Source: a virus. From it: a stretch of 42,610 nucleotides of DNA. The translations under genes were made by a program, and so were the position numbers. The notes under the pieces are model-generated. The model had not been told where the DNA came from and made no database searches. It saw nothing but the letters and a program-made list of their open reading frames with translations. The stretch spans positions 1 through 42,610 of IMG/VR virus record IMGVR_UViG_3300025289_000052; one strand, 5' to 3'. Numbering within the stretch: position 1 is the stretch's first letter; every line of letters begins with the position of its first letter. Positions 1 to 7,563 of the stretch are shown in pieces.

Positions 1-146
1 GGCCTCTGCTGAGTCGCAACAAAGATACCAATCTCGCCGTTAATCGCTCTACGGGTGGGAGAGTTGGGCAAGCTAATGAGCTTCTTCAACGCTTCCGGTA
101 CGTACACCCGACCGATGACTGGATCAATCCTCAATACTGTTTGCAT
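1..146 (-). CDS. Partial CDS, N-terminal 48 residues; possible AbrB-like DNA-binding fold
   Basis: The gene starts with ATG at 146, has a GGGAG ribosome site about 6 nt upstream and runs off the left edge. The visible protein begins MQTVLRIDPVIGRVYVPEAL and contains a GRVYVPEALKKL segment followed about 20 residues later by GEIGIFV. This is loosely like the SpoVT/AbrB swapped-hairpin pattern (GRxxIPxxLRxxL...xEIxV), but that is a weak resemblance and the rest is missing. It is the last minus-strand gene seen after the lysin and small-terminase genes, so the next genes off the edge may be packaging genes. I am sure it is coding, not sure of function. Confidence 0.6.
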   Translation of the reverse strand, partial: MQTVLRIDPVIGRVYVPEALKKLISLPNSPTRRAINGEIGIFVATQQR

Positions 147-177
147 CGTAGTCTCCCTACCTCTCCGTCTCCGTCTT

Positions 178-699
178 TTACTGGGCCAGAGGGGCTAGCT
201 TGTAGCCGTGCTCGTCGGTGTACATCTCGACCTGTTCAGCCGCGATTACAGTCTCAACACCGCTGGGGGCGATCATCTTCACGACAGTACCAGTGGGGCG
301 GACGGGATACAGCGTACTGATATCAGCAACAAGCTGTACGTACAATTCTGCAACTTCCGACATTGCAATGTTAGCACTGAGCATTGCTGCTGTATCACTA
401 GGATCAATCTCGCCGTCAGCAAGTACCCCAGTCACGAAGTTAGCTGTCGCGATCTTTGCAGCGTCCAGCATAGTGCTAAGCTTACTGTAGGCTTCACGGA
501 TATCAAGCTTGTTACGCCTGAAACCCTTGTTGAGCCAGTAAGCCTCATCCTCACTAGACACCACAACGGATCGACCAGTGGCATCCCAAAGTTTCATTTC
601 GTAGGGCGAGTTGACTTCCGCACGAGTACCAGTCTCGTTTGGCACGTTAACTTGCTCATTCGCCCCATTGGGCTCACTCGGATCAGGTGATTTACTCAT
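178..699 (-). CDS. Hypothetical protein
   Basis: Predicted 173 residues. I chose ATG at 699, which has AGG and GGAG upstream, over an in-frame GTG at 723 that has no ribosome site. The first 35 residues are rich in Pro, Asn, Glu and Ser and look disordered. A short segment near residues 45-65 (LWDATGRSVVV...EAYWLNKGFRR) resembles the small structural motif in which phage proteins state a residue and a following GF/GW. The middle is helical and the C-terminus is beta-rich. No family is recognised. It lies between the endolysin and a truncated gene, on the same strand, with 139 nt separating it from the endolysin. Confidence 0.65.
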   Translation of the reverse strand: MSKSPDPSEPNGANEQVNVPNETGTRAEVNSPYEMKLWDATGRSVVVSSEDEAYWLNKGFRRNKLDIREAYSKLSTMLDAAKIATANFVTGVLADGEIDPSDTAAMLSANIAMSEVAELYVQLVADISTLYPVRPTGTVVKMIAPSGVETVIAAEQVEMYTDEHGYKLAPLAQ

Positions 700-838
700 A
701 CAACTGTACCTGTACGACTCCACTAATATTGAGGGCTACTGTGGGAGAGTAACACTTAACATGGGGCGGTGCAAACACTAGTGTAGGGATATCTAAGGTA
801 AGTTGACAACCTCTACAGGACGTAGGGAGCGAGGGAGT

Positions 839-1807
839 TTAGGGCTTGAAGCTTTCAGCCTTAGCAGCAGCGGCAGCAAGAATAGCTTGGAACTCCGCAA
901 CACTCAGACTATCACCATCGCTTCCATCGCTCCCATTACTGGCTATGGCAAGAGCATCTTTCGAGAGCGAGATTGCGCTAGCAGCCAAGTCCAACATACT
1001 CTGACCCTTCGCCTCAATGATGTAGTTCGCGTACTCCAACCTTTGCTGATCACTCCACCCCTGCGAGTCCCTCTCACTGCCAGCGAACAGTGCGATCTTT
1101 AGTTTGTTAAGTTCCTCAATTGCAGCCATATCTTCTCCCAATGTCCCCGAACGATCACCGTTCGGCATCCGATAGACCGCATTAACGTCCACCGATTGAC
1201 CACCTACATCTTGCGTCCCGCCGTACTGTGTAATGTAGATCTTCTCAATAGGCCACGGACAGCCAGCCCAGCCATTCCGATTCTTGTTCTCGTCGTAGTA
1301 GCTTTCCCACAAACCATAACCTTGCTTAGCAAAGTAGTCAGTGTTTTGGAAAGCATCCCCTCTAACCCAATACCACCCGCCCGTATAGATTATCAGTTGA
1401 GATTTGGCAACGCCAAATTCTTGTAACTGGTCAAGTGCTGCCCATGCGTAGTCAATCCTCTCTTGCAATGTTGGTGGTGGAGTGTTGATGTTGTCCTCTA
1501 AGTCCAACGCCCAGTAGCCAATCTGATCCCTATACTCGCCTACTGAGTTGAGCGCCGCTGCTACCCACTGTCGAGGATCATTTCCCCACTCCAAAAATAT
1601 GTACGCCCCCAACGACATACCAGCACGTAGAGCATCATCTGCTTGCTGTCGATACATTTTACCGTAGCCGCCGGGGCCAGCAGCAGGGATACACATAGAG
1701 TATCCTTGTGCCATTGCAGCCCGAGCCTCAGTGAGTGTGAAGTCTCCGCCCCACTGACTCATATCGACTGCTAGAGTAACCGGCCCCTCGATTGCTGGAA
1801 GCGTCAT
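839..1807 (-). CDS. Endolysin, GH25-type muramidase
   Basis: This 322-residue protein is a predicted peptidoglycan hydrolase that cuts the N-acetylmuramic acid-GlcNAc glycan backbone at the end of infection. The GH25 (Chalaropsis lysozyme) pattern is visible: AVDMSQW near residues 13-19 (Asp15), YWALDLED at 98-105 (Asp102, Glu104 as the expected acidic pair), IIYTGGWYW at 139-147, ITQYGG at 192-197 and VDVN at 206-209 (Asp207). There is no signal peptide, so a holin is needed for release. The last ~80 residues are Ala/Ser-rich and helical with a Gly-Ser-Asp linker and could be a wall-binding or oligomerisation tail. Its ATG directly follows the TAG of the upstream gene, which implies coupled translation. 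Confidence 0.85.
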   Translation of the reverse strand: MTLPAIEGPVTLAVDMSQWGGDFTLTEARAAMAQGYSMCIPAAGPGGYGKMYRQQADDALRAGMSLGAYIFLEWGNDPRQWVAAALNSVGEYRDQIGYWALDLEDNINTPPPTLQERIDYAWAALDQLQEFGVAKSQLIIYTGGWYWVRGDAFQNTDYFAKQGYGLWESYYDENKNRNGWAGCPWPIEKIYITQYGGTQDVGGQSVDVNAVYRMPNGDRSGTLGEDMAAIEELNKLKIALFAGSERDSQGWSDQQRLEYANYIIEAKGQSMLDLAASAISLSKDALAIASNGSDGSDGDSLSVAEFQAILAAAAAKAESFKP

Positions 1808-2536
1808 CTAAGCTACCTCACCCTCTCCCCCACTGATCTGGTCAAACACAATAGTAGTAGGTGGTAGTCCACCAGCACGATCAAGTTGATAGTCTACTGG
1901 TCTACTCAGCTTCAGGTTCGCAATCTTATTAGCGAAGTACACAACCGCCTCATTAGGGATACCGAAACGCTGAACAGTATCACGGAAGGACTCAGCCACC
2001 TGATTCATGATGCTCTCAAGTTCAGTAATAGGGACGCTGAATCGCTTGCTGAATCGCATATCATACGCCGTCTTAATAAGCCTATTCAGAGTATCAAGCT
2101 CCTTGAGGTCGATCATGCTATCGATATCTTCAGGAGTGATGGCCGGGAACTCCCCGTCTAGTGAGGGGTCACCTGACTGAATCCGATCAATCAGCACATT
2201 CGCAACACTATAGAGGTCGTCGTACATGCGAAACTTCTGCTCGATAATCGCTTTGACTACAGCGATTTCGTTGTCGAGTGTGAGAAGCTGGTCACTGTTT
2301 CTTATAGCGGACGCGCGCGCGAGAAGCGTCTCACGTACAGCTTGACCCCCAGCCCGTGCCTGTAGAGAACCGCCGTGCCACTTACACCTACCGTTGATCT
2401 TCCCAGCCGCGTTCATACACACAGTAGTAGGACTATTAGGATCTGCTTTATCCACTTTAATAGTGGCACCGCAGTTCTTAGTGGGATTAAAGCTAGCAGG
2501 AACCTCTCCCGTAGGCTGACTCATTGGCATAGGCAT
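1808..2536 (-). CDS. HGG-motif protein, putative terminase small subunit
   Basis: This 242-residue protein has an N-terminal cysteine cluster (NCGATIKV..., TVCMNA..., GRCKWHGGSLQAR) of the CGAxxRxGxxC...GRCxxHGG type. In actinophages that pattern usually begins small terminase subunits or associated proteins. The remainder is helical. A small terminase would recognise packaging sites and recruit the large subunit, but no DNA-binding helix-turn-helix is obvious, so the assignment rests on the N-terminal motif. Three in-frame ATGs lie close together at the start. I used the first; the third (residue 5) is also possible because the ribosome site is weak. It is the promoter-proximal gene of the left minus-strand block. 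Confidence 0.55.
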   Translation of the reverse strand: MPMPMSQPTGEVPASFNPTKNCGATIKVDKADPNSPTTVCMNAAGKINGRCKWHGGSLQARAGGQAVRETLLARASAIRNSDQLLTLDNEIAVVKAIIEQKFRMYDDLYSVANVLIDRIQSGDPSLDGEFPAITPEDIDSMIDLKELDTLNRLIKTAYDMRFSKRFSVPITELESIMNQVAESFRDTVQRFGIPNEAVVYFANKIANLKLSRPVDYQLDRAGGLPPTTIVFDQISGGEGEVA

Positions 2537-2671
2537 ACTCTAACTTTCTCGGGTATCGACCTATTTGTCAATACCTAACCCCTCCCTTACAATAACTCTC
2601 TACTATAATTGACACTTACAAGCTTAGCTGTTACACTGGTAAGTAACTAACTCCACGCTTTAAGGTGCGCT
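2537..2671. promoter_or_regulatory. Divergent control region between left minus-strand block and early genes
   Basis: This is a non-coding gap between divergent genes. On the plus strand it holds a near-consensus promoter at 2609-2637. On the minus strand I see a TTGACA box (complement of 2567-2572) close to the start of the terminase-like gene, but no convincing -10 at a normal distance, so the minus-strand promoter is unresolved. Confidence 0.5.
2609..2637 (+). promoter_or_regulatory. Sigma-70-type promoter P1
   Basis: A perfect -35 TTGACA (2609-2614), a 17-nt spacer and a -10 TACACT (2632-2637) precede the first early gene, whose GTG start is at 2672. It shares the TTGACACTT core with three other promoters in the window. 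Confidence 0.75.
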
Positions 2672-3016
2672 GTGACTCCTTCGCTTACTTCATTCCCTAC
2701 ATCTACTATTATGACTAGTCCAAACTCCCTTGTGCGTAAGATCCTCGACGAGTTTCCAATGTCCGACGGGATCGAAAAGACCCGTGAGATGGAGGACTTG
2801 GAGTGGGAGTACATCGATGAGGCTACAAGAAAGCCAAAAGACATCCGCATTCTTATGCTGGAGGCTTTGGCAACGCAGCCGACGCAGCGTGATGCTGCTA
2901 ACTCACTCGATCTCTTCCCACCAACCTTTAGCCACTGGCTGAGGAAGCTAGGTATTAGCGGACAGGCCCGGAAGATCCGTGAGATTAAGAGGGCTGAGAA
3001 GCTTCGCACCGCCTAA
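2672..3016 (+). CDS. HTH (Fis-like) DNA-binding protein, putative early regulator
   Basis: This 114-residue protein is the first gene of the early arm. The C-terminal half carries a helix-turn-helix of the Fis/HTH_8 style: TQRDAANSLDLFPPTFSHWL is followed by RKLGI, comparable to GNxxxAAxxLGIxxxTLxxxLKKxGI. It is preceded by an acidic helical segment and followed by a basic tail (RKIREIKRAEKLRTA). The GTG at 2672 has AAGG 6-8 nt upstream. An internal ATG at 2711 has no ribosome site. A promoter sits 35 nt upstream. A role in regulating early or late transcription is inferred only from position and the HTH. Confidence 0.6.
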   Translation: MTPSLTSFPTSTIMTSPNSLVRKILDEFPMSDGIEKTREMEDLEWEYIDEATRKPKDIRILMLEALATQPTQRDAANSLDLFPPTFSHWLRKLGISGQARKIREIKRAEKLRTA

Positions 3017-3040
3017 CCTACTAGACTACAATACTAGAAG

Positions 3041-3069
3041 TTGACACTTTCCTAATGCAGTGGTACAAT
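3041..3069 (+). promoter_or_regulatory. Sigma-70-type promoter P2
   Basis: TTGACA (3041-3046), a 17-nt spacer and TACAAT (3064-3069). The upstream 17 nt CTAGAAGTTGACACTTT are identical to those of promoter P4 at 14312-14328. The promoter lies 25 nt after the HTH gene and gives a leader of about 90 nt before the next likely start codon. Confidence 0.8.
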
Positions 3070-3165
3070 GAGCCCACCTTAACAACAGTACATTGCACCC
3101 ACAAGACTTTGGGCGTATAACTAACAGCCTTGCCGCCCACAATTTTGGAGTTCGGAGCTATCAGG

Positions 3166-3939
3166 GTGGGACAACCAAGTGAGTATAGTGGGATTAGTAA
3201 ATCCCTATTCGATGTCGCGGTTGATGTAGCTCACGATGGGCTACCTGCTGATCCAGCCAAGTGGCTTGATGAAATCCCCACAGCTTTCGCGGGTGAAGCC
3301 GCTCTAGTAGACTACCCCGCATCCCTAGGAGATAGTGAAGGCGTCGTCGTCAATACTAGGGTACCTCATCATTGGATCTCAGCAATCGATCACATCAGGG
3401 AGATGCCCGGCACTAAACTCCCTACCATCTGGCCCACACGAGGGGCATTCTTCCGCTGGTGCATCGCTATTGGAATGGCTGAGCTTAATAAGATAAGTAA
3501 GCAACTCAACAGCGACAATCCCGACGATCAGTTCAATGTAGACCCAGCACTAAGGGCGAGGATCTTTCTAGAGAAGTCGGGGGGTAGGGTAACAGCCCGC
3601 TCCAACGTGATGAACGAAGCACAAGAATCTATTAAAGCGATTGCGACATCAGTAAAGACACTCATGGCAATCGACGAGTACGTTGAGGCAGCCGATCTCA
3701 TCAATGAATGGATCGCAGGTGCTACCTCCCAAGATTCACCCTTCTGGAAAAACTACTTCTCAAAGATTCTTCTGCATGAGAATGAGATGCGCGAACCGAT
3801 GGCCATCCTCATCCGACAAGGACTCATAGTAGATGACTACGTGGTCAGTCTCGCTCAATCAGGCGGGATATTAGGAGAGAACACTTACTACGGAGAGGAT
3901 GTAGATACAGTAGGCGACATTAACATTGGCGTAGTTTAG
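3166..3939 (+). CDS. Hypothetical early protein, possible RHH-type DNA-binding segment
   Basis: Predicted 257 residues. I chose GTG at 3166 because GGAG lies 8 nt upstream; an in-frame TTG at 3130 would add 12 residues but has no ribosome site. The segment GVVVNTRVPHHWISAIDHIR followed by a W-P-T-R-G-A-F-F-R-W-C-I-A-I-G-M run resembles the short beta strand plus two helices of ribbon-helix-helix proteins, where a final FxRxxIxxG helix is common. This is suggestive only. The C-terminal part is helical and ends in an acidic, glycine-rich tail. It sits directly upstream of the helicase gene under promoter P2. Confidence 0.6.
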   Translation: MGQPSEYSGISKSLFDVAVDVAHDGLPADPAKWLDEIPTAFAGEAALVDYPASLGDSEGVVVNTRVPHHWISAIDHIREMPGTKLPTIWPTRGAFFRWCIAIGMAELNKISKQLNSDNPDDQFNVDPALRARIFLEKSGGRVTARSNVMNEAQESIKAIATSVKTLMAIDEYVEAADLINEWIAGATSQDSPFWKNYFSKILLHENEMREPMAILIRQGLIVDDYVVSLAQSGGILGENTYYGEDVDTVGDINIGVV

Positions 3940-3974
3940 AGGTAATAGTTTAGTAAGAAAAGGATAGGCCCACA

Positions 3975-5783
3975 ATGGAACTAGAGATCCCAGAAACAAT
4001 CCCACCACCAGTACAGGTAATTGTCCCCTCGAAGCTGTTTGATCTCGACATCGTACCCCGAGAGTGGAAGTGGCGAGATGGGCAGAAGGAGCTTGCTCAA
4101 CGCATCGTAGATTCTCCCAAGAAGATTATCATGCTTGAAGCCGAGTGCGGCACCGGGAAGTCTATTATCCCGATTGCAGCCGCCCGCTCCGTTGGTGCCA
4201 ATGCTATCGTGTTGATTCAAACCATCAACCTTCAAGAGCAGTACATGAGGGACTTCCATAACGCGAAGATGATGGCTGGACGCCGACACTCAATTTGTAA
4301 CAAGACAGGTCGAGGGGCTGATCGTGCCCCCTGTACTATCGGTGCGAAGTGCGAACTAAAGGGTACATGGGATTACCAGACTGGTACCCCTATCATCTGG
4401 CCCGAGTGTGACTACTTCTCTAAAAAGGCTGAGAGTGTGGTGGCTGAGGTTAGCATCCAGAACTACGCATTTTGGTTGAACGAGACCAAGAGTCGGGGGA
4501 GTGCGTTCTTCTCACGCGACTGGATTATCTGCGACGAAGCCCACGAACTTGATCTCCTTTTGATGGCTGCCGGTATCCTTGACTTCTCCTACTCCGACCT
4601 ACGGGACGCATCGTTGCATCTTCCCAACCCTACCCCTACGGTAATGGAAGATTGGGTAGCGTGGTCACGGGCTAACATCGGATTTGCCCGCCGTGCCAAA
4701 GTAACAGTCCAATCTCGGTTGGTAGCAATGGGACTCAAGATCACACCGGACGAGGACTTTGCGGACGGTGATGCTCCCGACTGGGACGGCGGTGATCTCG
4801 GGCTTGTTATTCCTGAGGATGCCGCAATCGATACCCTAGTAGGACGTATTCACTCGATCACTAGGGTTATCAATGCGATGAAAGACCTCAACGCTCTTAG
4901 TAGTAGTGAGTATGATGAGTGGGTCATTCAGCCCACCCGCGAGAGTGTACTCCTAAAGCCAATCTACGGTAAGTACGGGTTCCGGCGCATCTTGGCTGCC
5001 GCTCGACACAAGGTAGTATTGATGTCAGCATTCCTCGCGCCCGAACTCCTATGCAAGACTCTGGGCATCGACATTAACGATGTTGAAGTCATCGATGCGG
5101 GCAAGGTATTCGACCGCACCAAGTCTCAGATTTACTACTGTCCCACTATAAAATTGGGGTACAAGACTAAGCCAAACGAGTGGAAGTACGTCTTTAAGAT
5201 CATGGATCGGTTCACTAACCTCTACATGAATGATAAGGGACTAATCCACGTACCCAGTGTGAAATTGCGGGATGACTACCTTAACAACACTGAACTACGC
5301 CATAGATTCTTGGCGTATGATGCTGCCAGCACTAGCGGTAGTGTGGGTATGGCTAGGTTTCCTGTCAAAGATAAGGTAATCACAACCTACGTCACTAACC
5401 CCAAGCCCCATGTTATTGTAGGCCAATCCATTAGCACTGGATTGGATCTCCCCTATCAACCTAAGTGGCAACTCATCCCTAAACTCTGGTACATGCCGTT
5501 GGATGACCCTGCTGTTATCAAGCGCAAAGAAGTAGATAAGGACTTCTACACCTACTACACTATCTGTCAGATCGTCCAAGCAACTGGTCGAGTGAAGCGC
5601 GCACCTGATCATGATGGCCCTACCATCATTCTCGACGCCCAGTTCGGGTGGTTCTACGGAGCTAACAAGGCTCACTTCCCGAAGTGGTTTAGGGATAATC
5701 TCGTGTGGGATGGTTGGAAGGTCTACGATGGGATCTATCGAGCCCTTCGCGCCCTTGCTATGCAGACAGGAGTCTCTCTCTAA
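3975..5783 (+). CDS. DinG/XPD-like SF2 helicase with Fe-S cysteines
   Basis: This 602-residue protein is a predicted ATP-dependent 5'-3' DNA helicase of the Rad3/XPD/DinG group. Motif I is AECGTGKS (residues 56-63) and motif II is DEAH (187-190). Between them sit four cysteines (C108, C120, C126, C145), the position of the 4Fe-4S domain in XPD and DinG. A motif VI-like QATGRVKRAPDHDG occurs near 535-548 and a Walker-like GQSISTGLDLP before it. An AAAAGGA-type ribosome site lies 12 nt upstream. Its stop codon overlaps the next ATG. It probably unwinds replication or recombination intermediates for the nearby polymerase and ATPase. Confidence 0.85.
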   Translation: MELEIPETIPPPVQVIVPSKLFDLDIVPREWKWRDGQKELAQRIVDSPKKIIMLEAECGTGKSIIPIAAARSVGANAIVLIQTINLQEQYMRDFHNAKMMAGRRHSICNKTGRGADRAPCTIGAKCELKGTWDYQTGTPIIWPECDYFSKKAESVVAEVSIQNYAFWLNETKSRGSAFFSRDWIICDEAHELDLLLMAAGILDFSYSDLRDASLHLPNPTPTVMEDWVAWSRANIGFARRAKVTVQSRLVAMGLKITPDEDFADGDAPDWDGGDLGLVIPEDAAIDTLVGRIHSITRVINAMKDLNALSSSEYDEWVIQPTRESVLLKPIYGKYGFRRILAAARHKVVLMSAFLAPELLCKTLGIDINDVEVIDAGKVFDRTKSQIYYCPTIKLGYKTKPNEWKYVFKIMDRFTNLYMNDKGLIHVPSVKLRDDYLNNTELRHRFLAYDAASTSGSVGMARFPVKDKVITTYVTNPKPHVIVGQSISTGLDLPYQPKWQLIPKLWYMPLDDPAVIKRKEVDKDFYTYYTICQIVQATGRVKRAPDHDGPTIILDAQFGWFYGANKAHFPKWFRDNLVWDGWKVYDGIYRALRALAMQTGVSL

Positions 5784-6001
5784 TGAGATTGTTTCATCGA
5801 AAGCCAAAAGATATCCGTACAACACTACCAATTGAGGTATCGGCTGGGTGCAACTCGAAAGGTTATCTCAATGAGTCACACCATGAACACCGAGAGATAT
5901 TCTATCTAAAGGAATTGTGTGGTGAACTAACACGATACGTAGAAATAACGTGTTGCAAGTGCTACTACACTCACGCATTCAAGGATGCAGACTACGGTTG
6001 A
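5783..6001 (+). CDS. Small cysteine-containing hypothetical protein
   Basis: This 72-residue protein has an ATG that overlaps the helicase stop codon (TAATG), a typical coupled start. It has Cys at about 23, 45, 57-58 and 60, with a CCKCYYTH group near the C-terminus, so metal binding is possible. The N-terminus MRLFHRKPKDIR shares RKPKDIR with the HTH protein at 2672, and the underlying 19 nt differ at one position. Function unknown. Confidence 0.65.
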   Translation: MRLFHRKPKDIRTTLPIEVSAGCNSKGYLNESHHEHREIFYLKELCGELTRYVEITCCKCYYTHAFKDADYG

Positions 6002-6077
6002 TGATGAATGACAAGTAAGATGCGACAGCGTCGGGGACACACCGGCTCAACATTCTACAACTACAAGGGAGATCGTC

Positions 6078-6431
6078 ATGGTCGATGGAAGTCAGGAAAG
6101 TCCAAAACCCTCCCCAACAAACGAGGACGTAGTATCCCTTCAAGGTCAAATTATCCGGCTAAAGAAAGAGTTGTTACAGTACCAGATCGCAAGCTGGACG
6201 GTGGCGGCAACTAACGAGAGAATGCATCTCGCACTGGAGAATGCTAGTCGCATAATTGCGGGGATCAAGAAGCACCACTACGATTGTGATGCTTGTGATC
6301 AGCTTCTTAATAATGAGCATAATGAGCATAAGGAGGATATCGTTACTGTCGAGGATATCTATGACGTAGTCTATCGATCAGGCGAACCTGTTTCGGTTAA
6401 GCGAGTGGTAAGTGGTACTCAAACCAGTTAG
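6078..6431 (+). CDS. Hypothetical coiled-coil protein
   Basis: This 117-residue protein starts at an ATG with GGGAG 6 nt upstream. Residues 18-40 (EDVVSLQGQIIRLKKELLQY) look like a short coiled coil. A CDAC motif and a His/Asn/Glu-rich stretch (NNEHNEHKED) follow, then a beta-rich tail. No family recognised. It overlaps the next gene by 20 nt. Confidence 0.65.
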   Translation: MVDGSQESPKPSPTNEDVVSLQGQIIRLKKELLQYQIASWTVAATNERMHLALENASRIIAGIKKHHYDCDACDQLLNNEHNEHKEDIVTVEDIYDVVYRSGEPVSVKRVVSGTQTS

Positions 6432-6654
6432 CTACCCACCATTAGTATCTTTGTGGTGTACCTGTCGTCACTTAATGGCGCACCATGATGAGGATGGCTG
6501 TTGGGATCAAGATCAGTGTGGTTGTAACCAAGCAACTGGCTGGTTCACTGAATTCAACAAACTTCAATGGGCTAAGTGTTCAGTGTGCGGATGTATCGTC
6601 GCCACTGATCCATGCTTCATCTGTAAGAACGGGTGGGCACCGAAACTAAGGTAG
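6412..6654 (+). CDS. Small Zn-binding-type protein
   Basis: This 80-residue protein has two cysteine groups. The first, CTCRHLMAHHDEDGCWDQDQ followed by CGC, follows the CxCxH...H...C...CxC layout common in actinophage proteins. The second is CSVCGC...DPCFIC. Two zinc sites are likely, with a role in DNA or protein binding inferred only. The GTG start at 6412 lies inside the end of the previous gene. It is the last gene before promoter P3. Confidence 0.65.
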   Translation: MVLKPVSYPPLVSLWCTCRHLMAHHDEDGCWDQDQCGCNQATGWFTEFNKLQWAKCSVCGCIVATDPCFICKNGWAPKLR

Positions 6655-6826
6655 TAAAATAGTCCAATGATTGAGAGTTGACACCTTCTCTCACTTATGG
6701 TACCCTTAACACTGTCAATGGAGGTCATGCGGTTGACGAAATACTAACACTCGCGCTCACATACCAACATCAACAACGCTAACGTACCAACGTACCACAA
6801 CACCCAAATAAAGGATCTAAGCTCAA
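6655..6826 (+). promoter_or_regulatory. Intergenic region with promoter P3 and A/C-rich leader
   Basis: This 172-nt gap holds P3 and a roughly 115-nt leader poor in G and rich in A and C, with little predicted structure. A possible nine-codon leader ORF (ATG 6719 to TAA 6748, MEVMRLTKY) is visible but has no clear ribosome site of its own. The leader looks designed to stay unfolded, which fits strong expression of the following gene. Confidence 0.5.
6678..6706 (+). promoter_or_regulatory. Sigma-70-type promoter P3
   Basis: TTGACA (6678-6683), a 17-nt spacer ending TATGG and TACCCT (6701-6706). It belongs to the same family as P1, P2 and P4 (GTTGACACYTT). Confidence 0.7.
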
Positions 6827-7459
6827 ATGACTCAGCCAAAGGAACACAAGGAACCAGTGTTCGGTATCGATGAATCCGCGATGACGGACATCGAAACTAT
6901 GTCGGTCAGCATGGATGACCTCTCTGAAGGTGGACTCGCTGAATGCGATGTCACCATCATTGGCTTCAAGTCCACTCCGGGTGGTGAAGTCAAAGAGGTT
7001 AAGGGTGAACCGGGTAAGACCTTCACCACCGGCGACCAGATCGAGATTCATCAGCGCATCGACAACTACGAGGAACTGGATCTGGAGTACCAGAACACCA
7101 TTCAGTATCTTGCGTTGCCGAAGCTCAAGACCGGGCCAGATGGTAAGCCACGTAGGAGTAAGGCAACCAAGACCAGCAAGTACGGATTGTGGCTTGCGGC
7201 CTTCGAGATTCTTGGCGTATCCAGCGATCCTCAGTACGCGCAGACCGTGCGTATCAACAGCCTTGCCGACTTGATCGGTCTCAAGTATCACCGTGTCCGT
7301 CAGGAATATCCTGGCTTTGACGGTCGCAGTATCGTCGTCGAAGTTCCGATGAGTGTCTACGGTTACGATAACGAAGTTCGTGTCGCTGCCGGACTCGCCG
7401 CTGCTATGACGGTACAGGAAGCTGCCGAAGCTAAGACTCCCGTCGCTGGTAAGAAGTAA
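6827..7459 (+). CDS. Hypothetical early protein, possible ssDNA-binding role
   Basis: This 210-residue protein has its own promoter (P3) and lies directly upstream of a Sak4-like ATPase, the usual place for a phage single-strand-binding or recombination partner. The sequence has an acidic N-terminus, a beta-rich middle (TIIGFKSTPGGEVKEV; FTTGDQIEIHQRI), a helical GLWLAAFEILGV segment and a basic, Ala-rich C-terminus. I do not recognise an OB-fold signature, so ssDNA binding is inferred from context only. An AAAGGA ribosome site lies 11-12 nt upstream. Confidence 0.6.
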   Translation: MTQPKEHKEPVFGIDESAMTDIETMSVSMDDLSEGGLAECDVTIIGFKSTPGGEVKEVKGEPGKTFTTGDQIEIHQRIDNYEELDLEYQNTIQYLALPKLKTGPDGKPRRSKATKTSKYGLWLAAFEILGVSSDPQYAQTVRINSLADLIGLKYHRVRQEYPGFDGRSIVVEVPMSVYGYDNEVRVAAGLAAAMTVQEAAEAKTPVAGKK

Positions 7460-7504
7460 CCCCCCCTCCAAGATAGGACTAGCTATCACTGTGGGTTACC
7501 TAGA

Positions 7505-7537
7505 GTGGGGAGAGATAGTGTCAGCTACTCTCCCCAC
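7505..7537 (+). terminator. Strong hairpin between the 6827 gene and the Sak4-like ATPase
   Basis: GTGGGGAGAG (7505-7514) is followed by a 13-nt loop and CTCTCCCCAC (7528-7537), a perfect 10-bp GC-rich stem in a 104-nt gap. No U-tract follows, so it may act as a weak terminator or as an RNA-end stabiliser that sets different levels of the two neighbouring proteins. Confidence 0.45.
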
Positions 7538-7563
7538 TTGCAAGTCTAAAGGATCGTATTATC

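Noticed and set aside
803-838. TTGACA on the plus strand near 802
   Set aside because: No -10-like hexamer at 16-18 nt and no plus-strand gene follows; only the minus-strand endolysin lies there.
2567-2572. Minus-strand TTGACA upstream of the terminase-like gene
   Set aside because: At 16-18 nt there is no TANNNT and the start codon would be too close, so I do not call a promoter.
6008-6214. 68-codon ORF rich in Arg, Lys and Ser
   Set aside because: It overlaps the better-supported gene at 6078, which has GGGAG before its start. The composition is that of a shadow frame.
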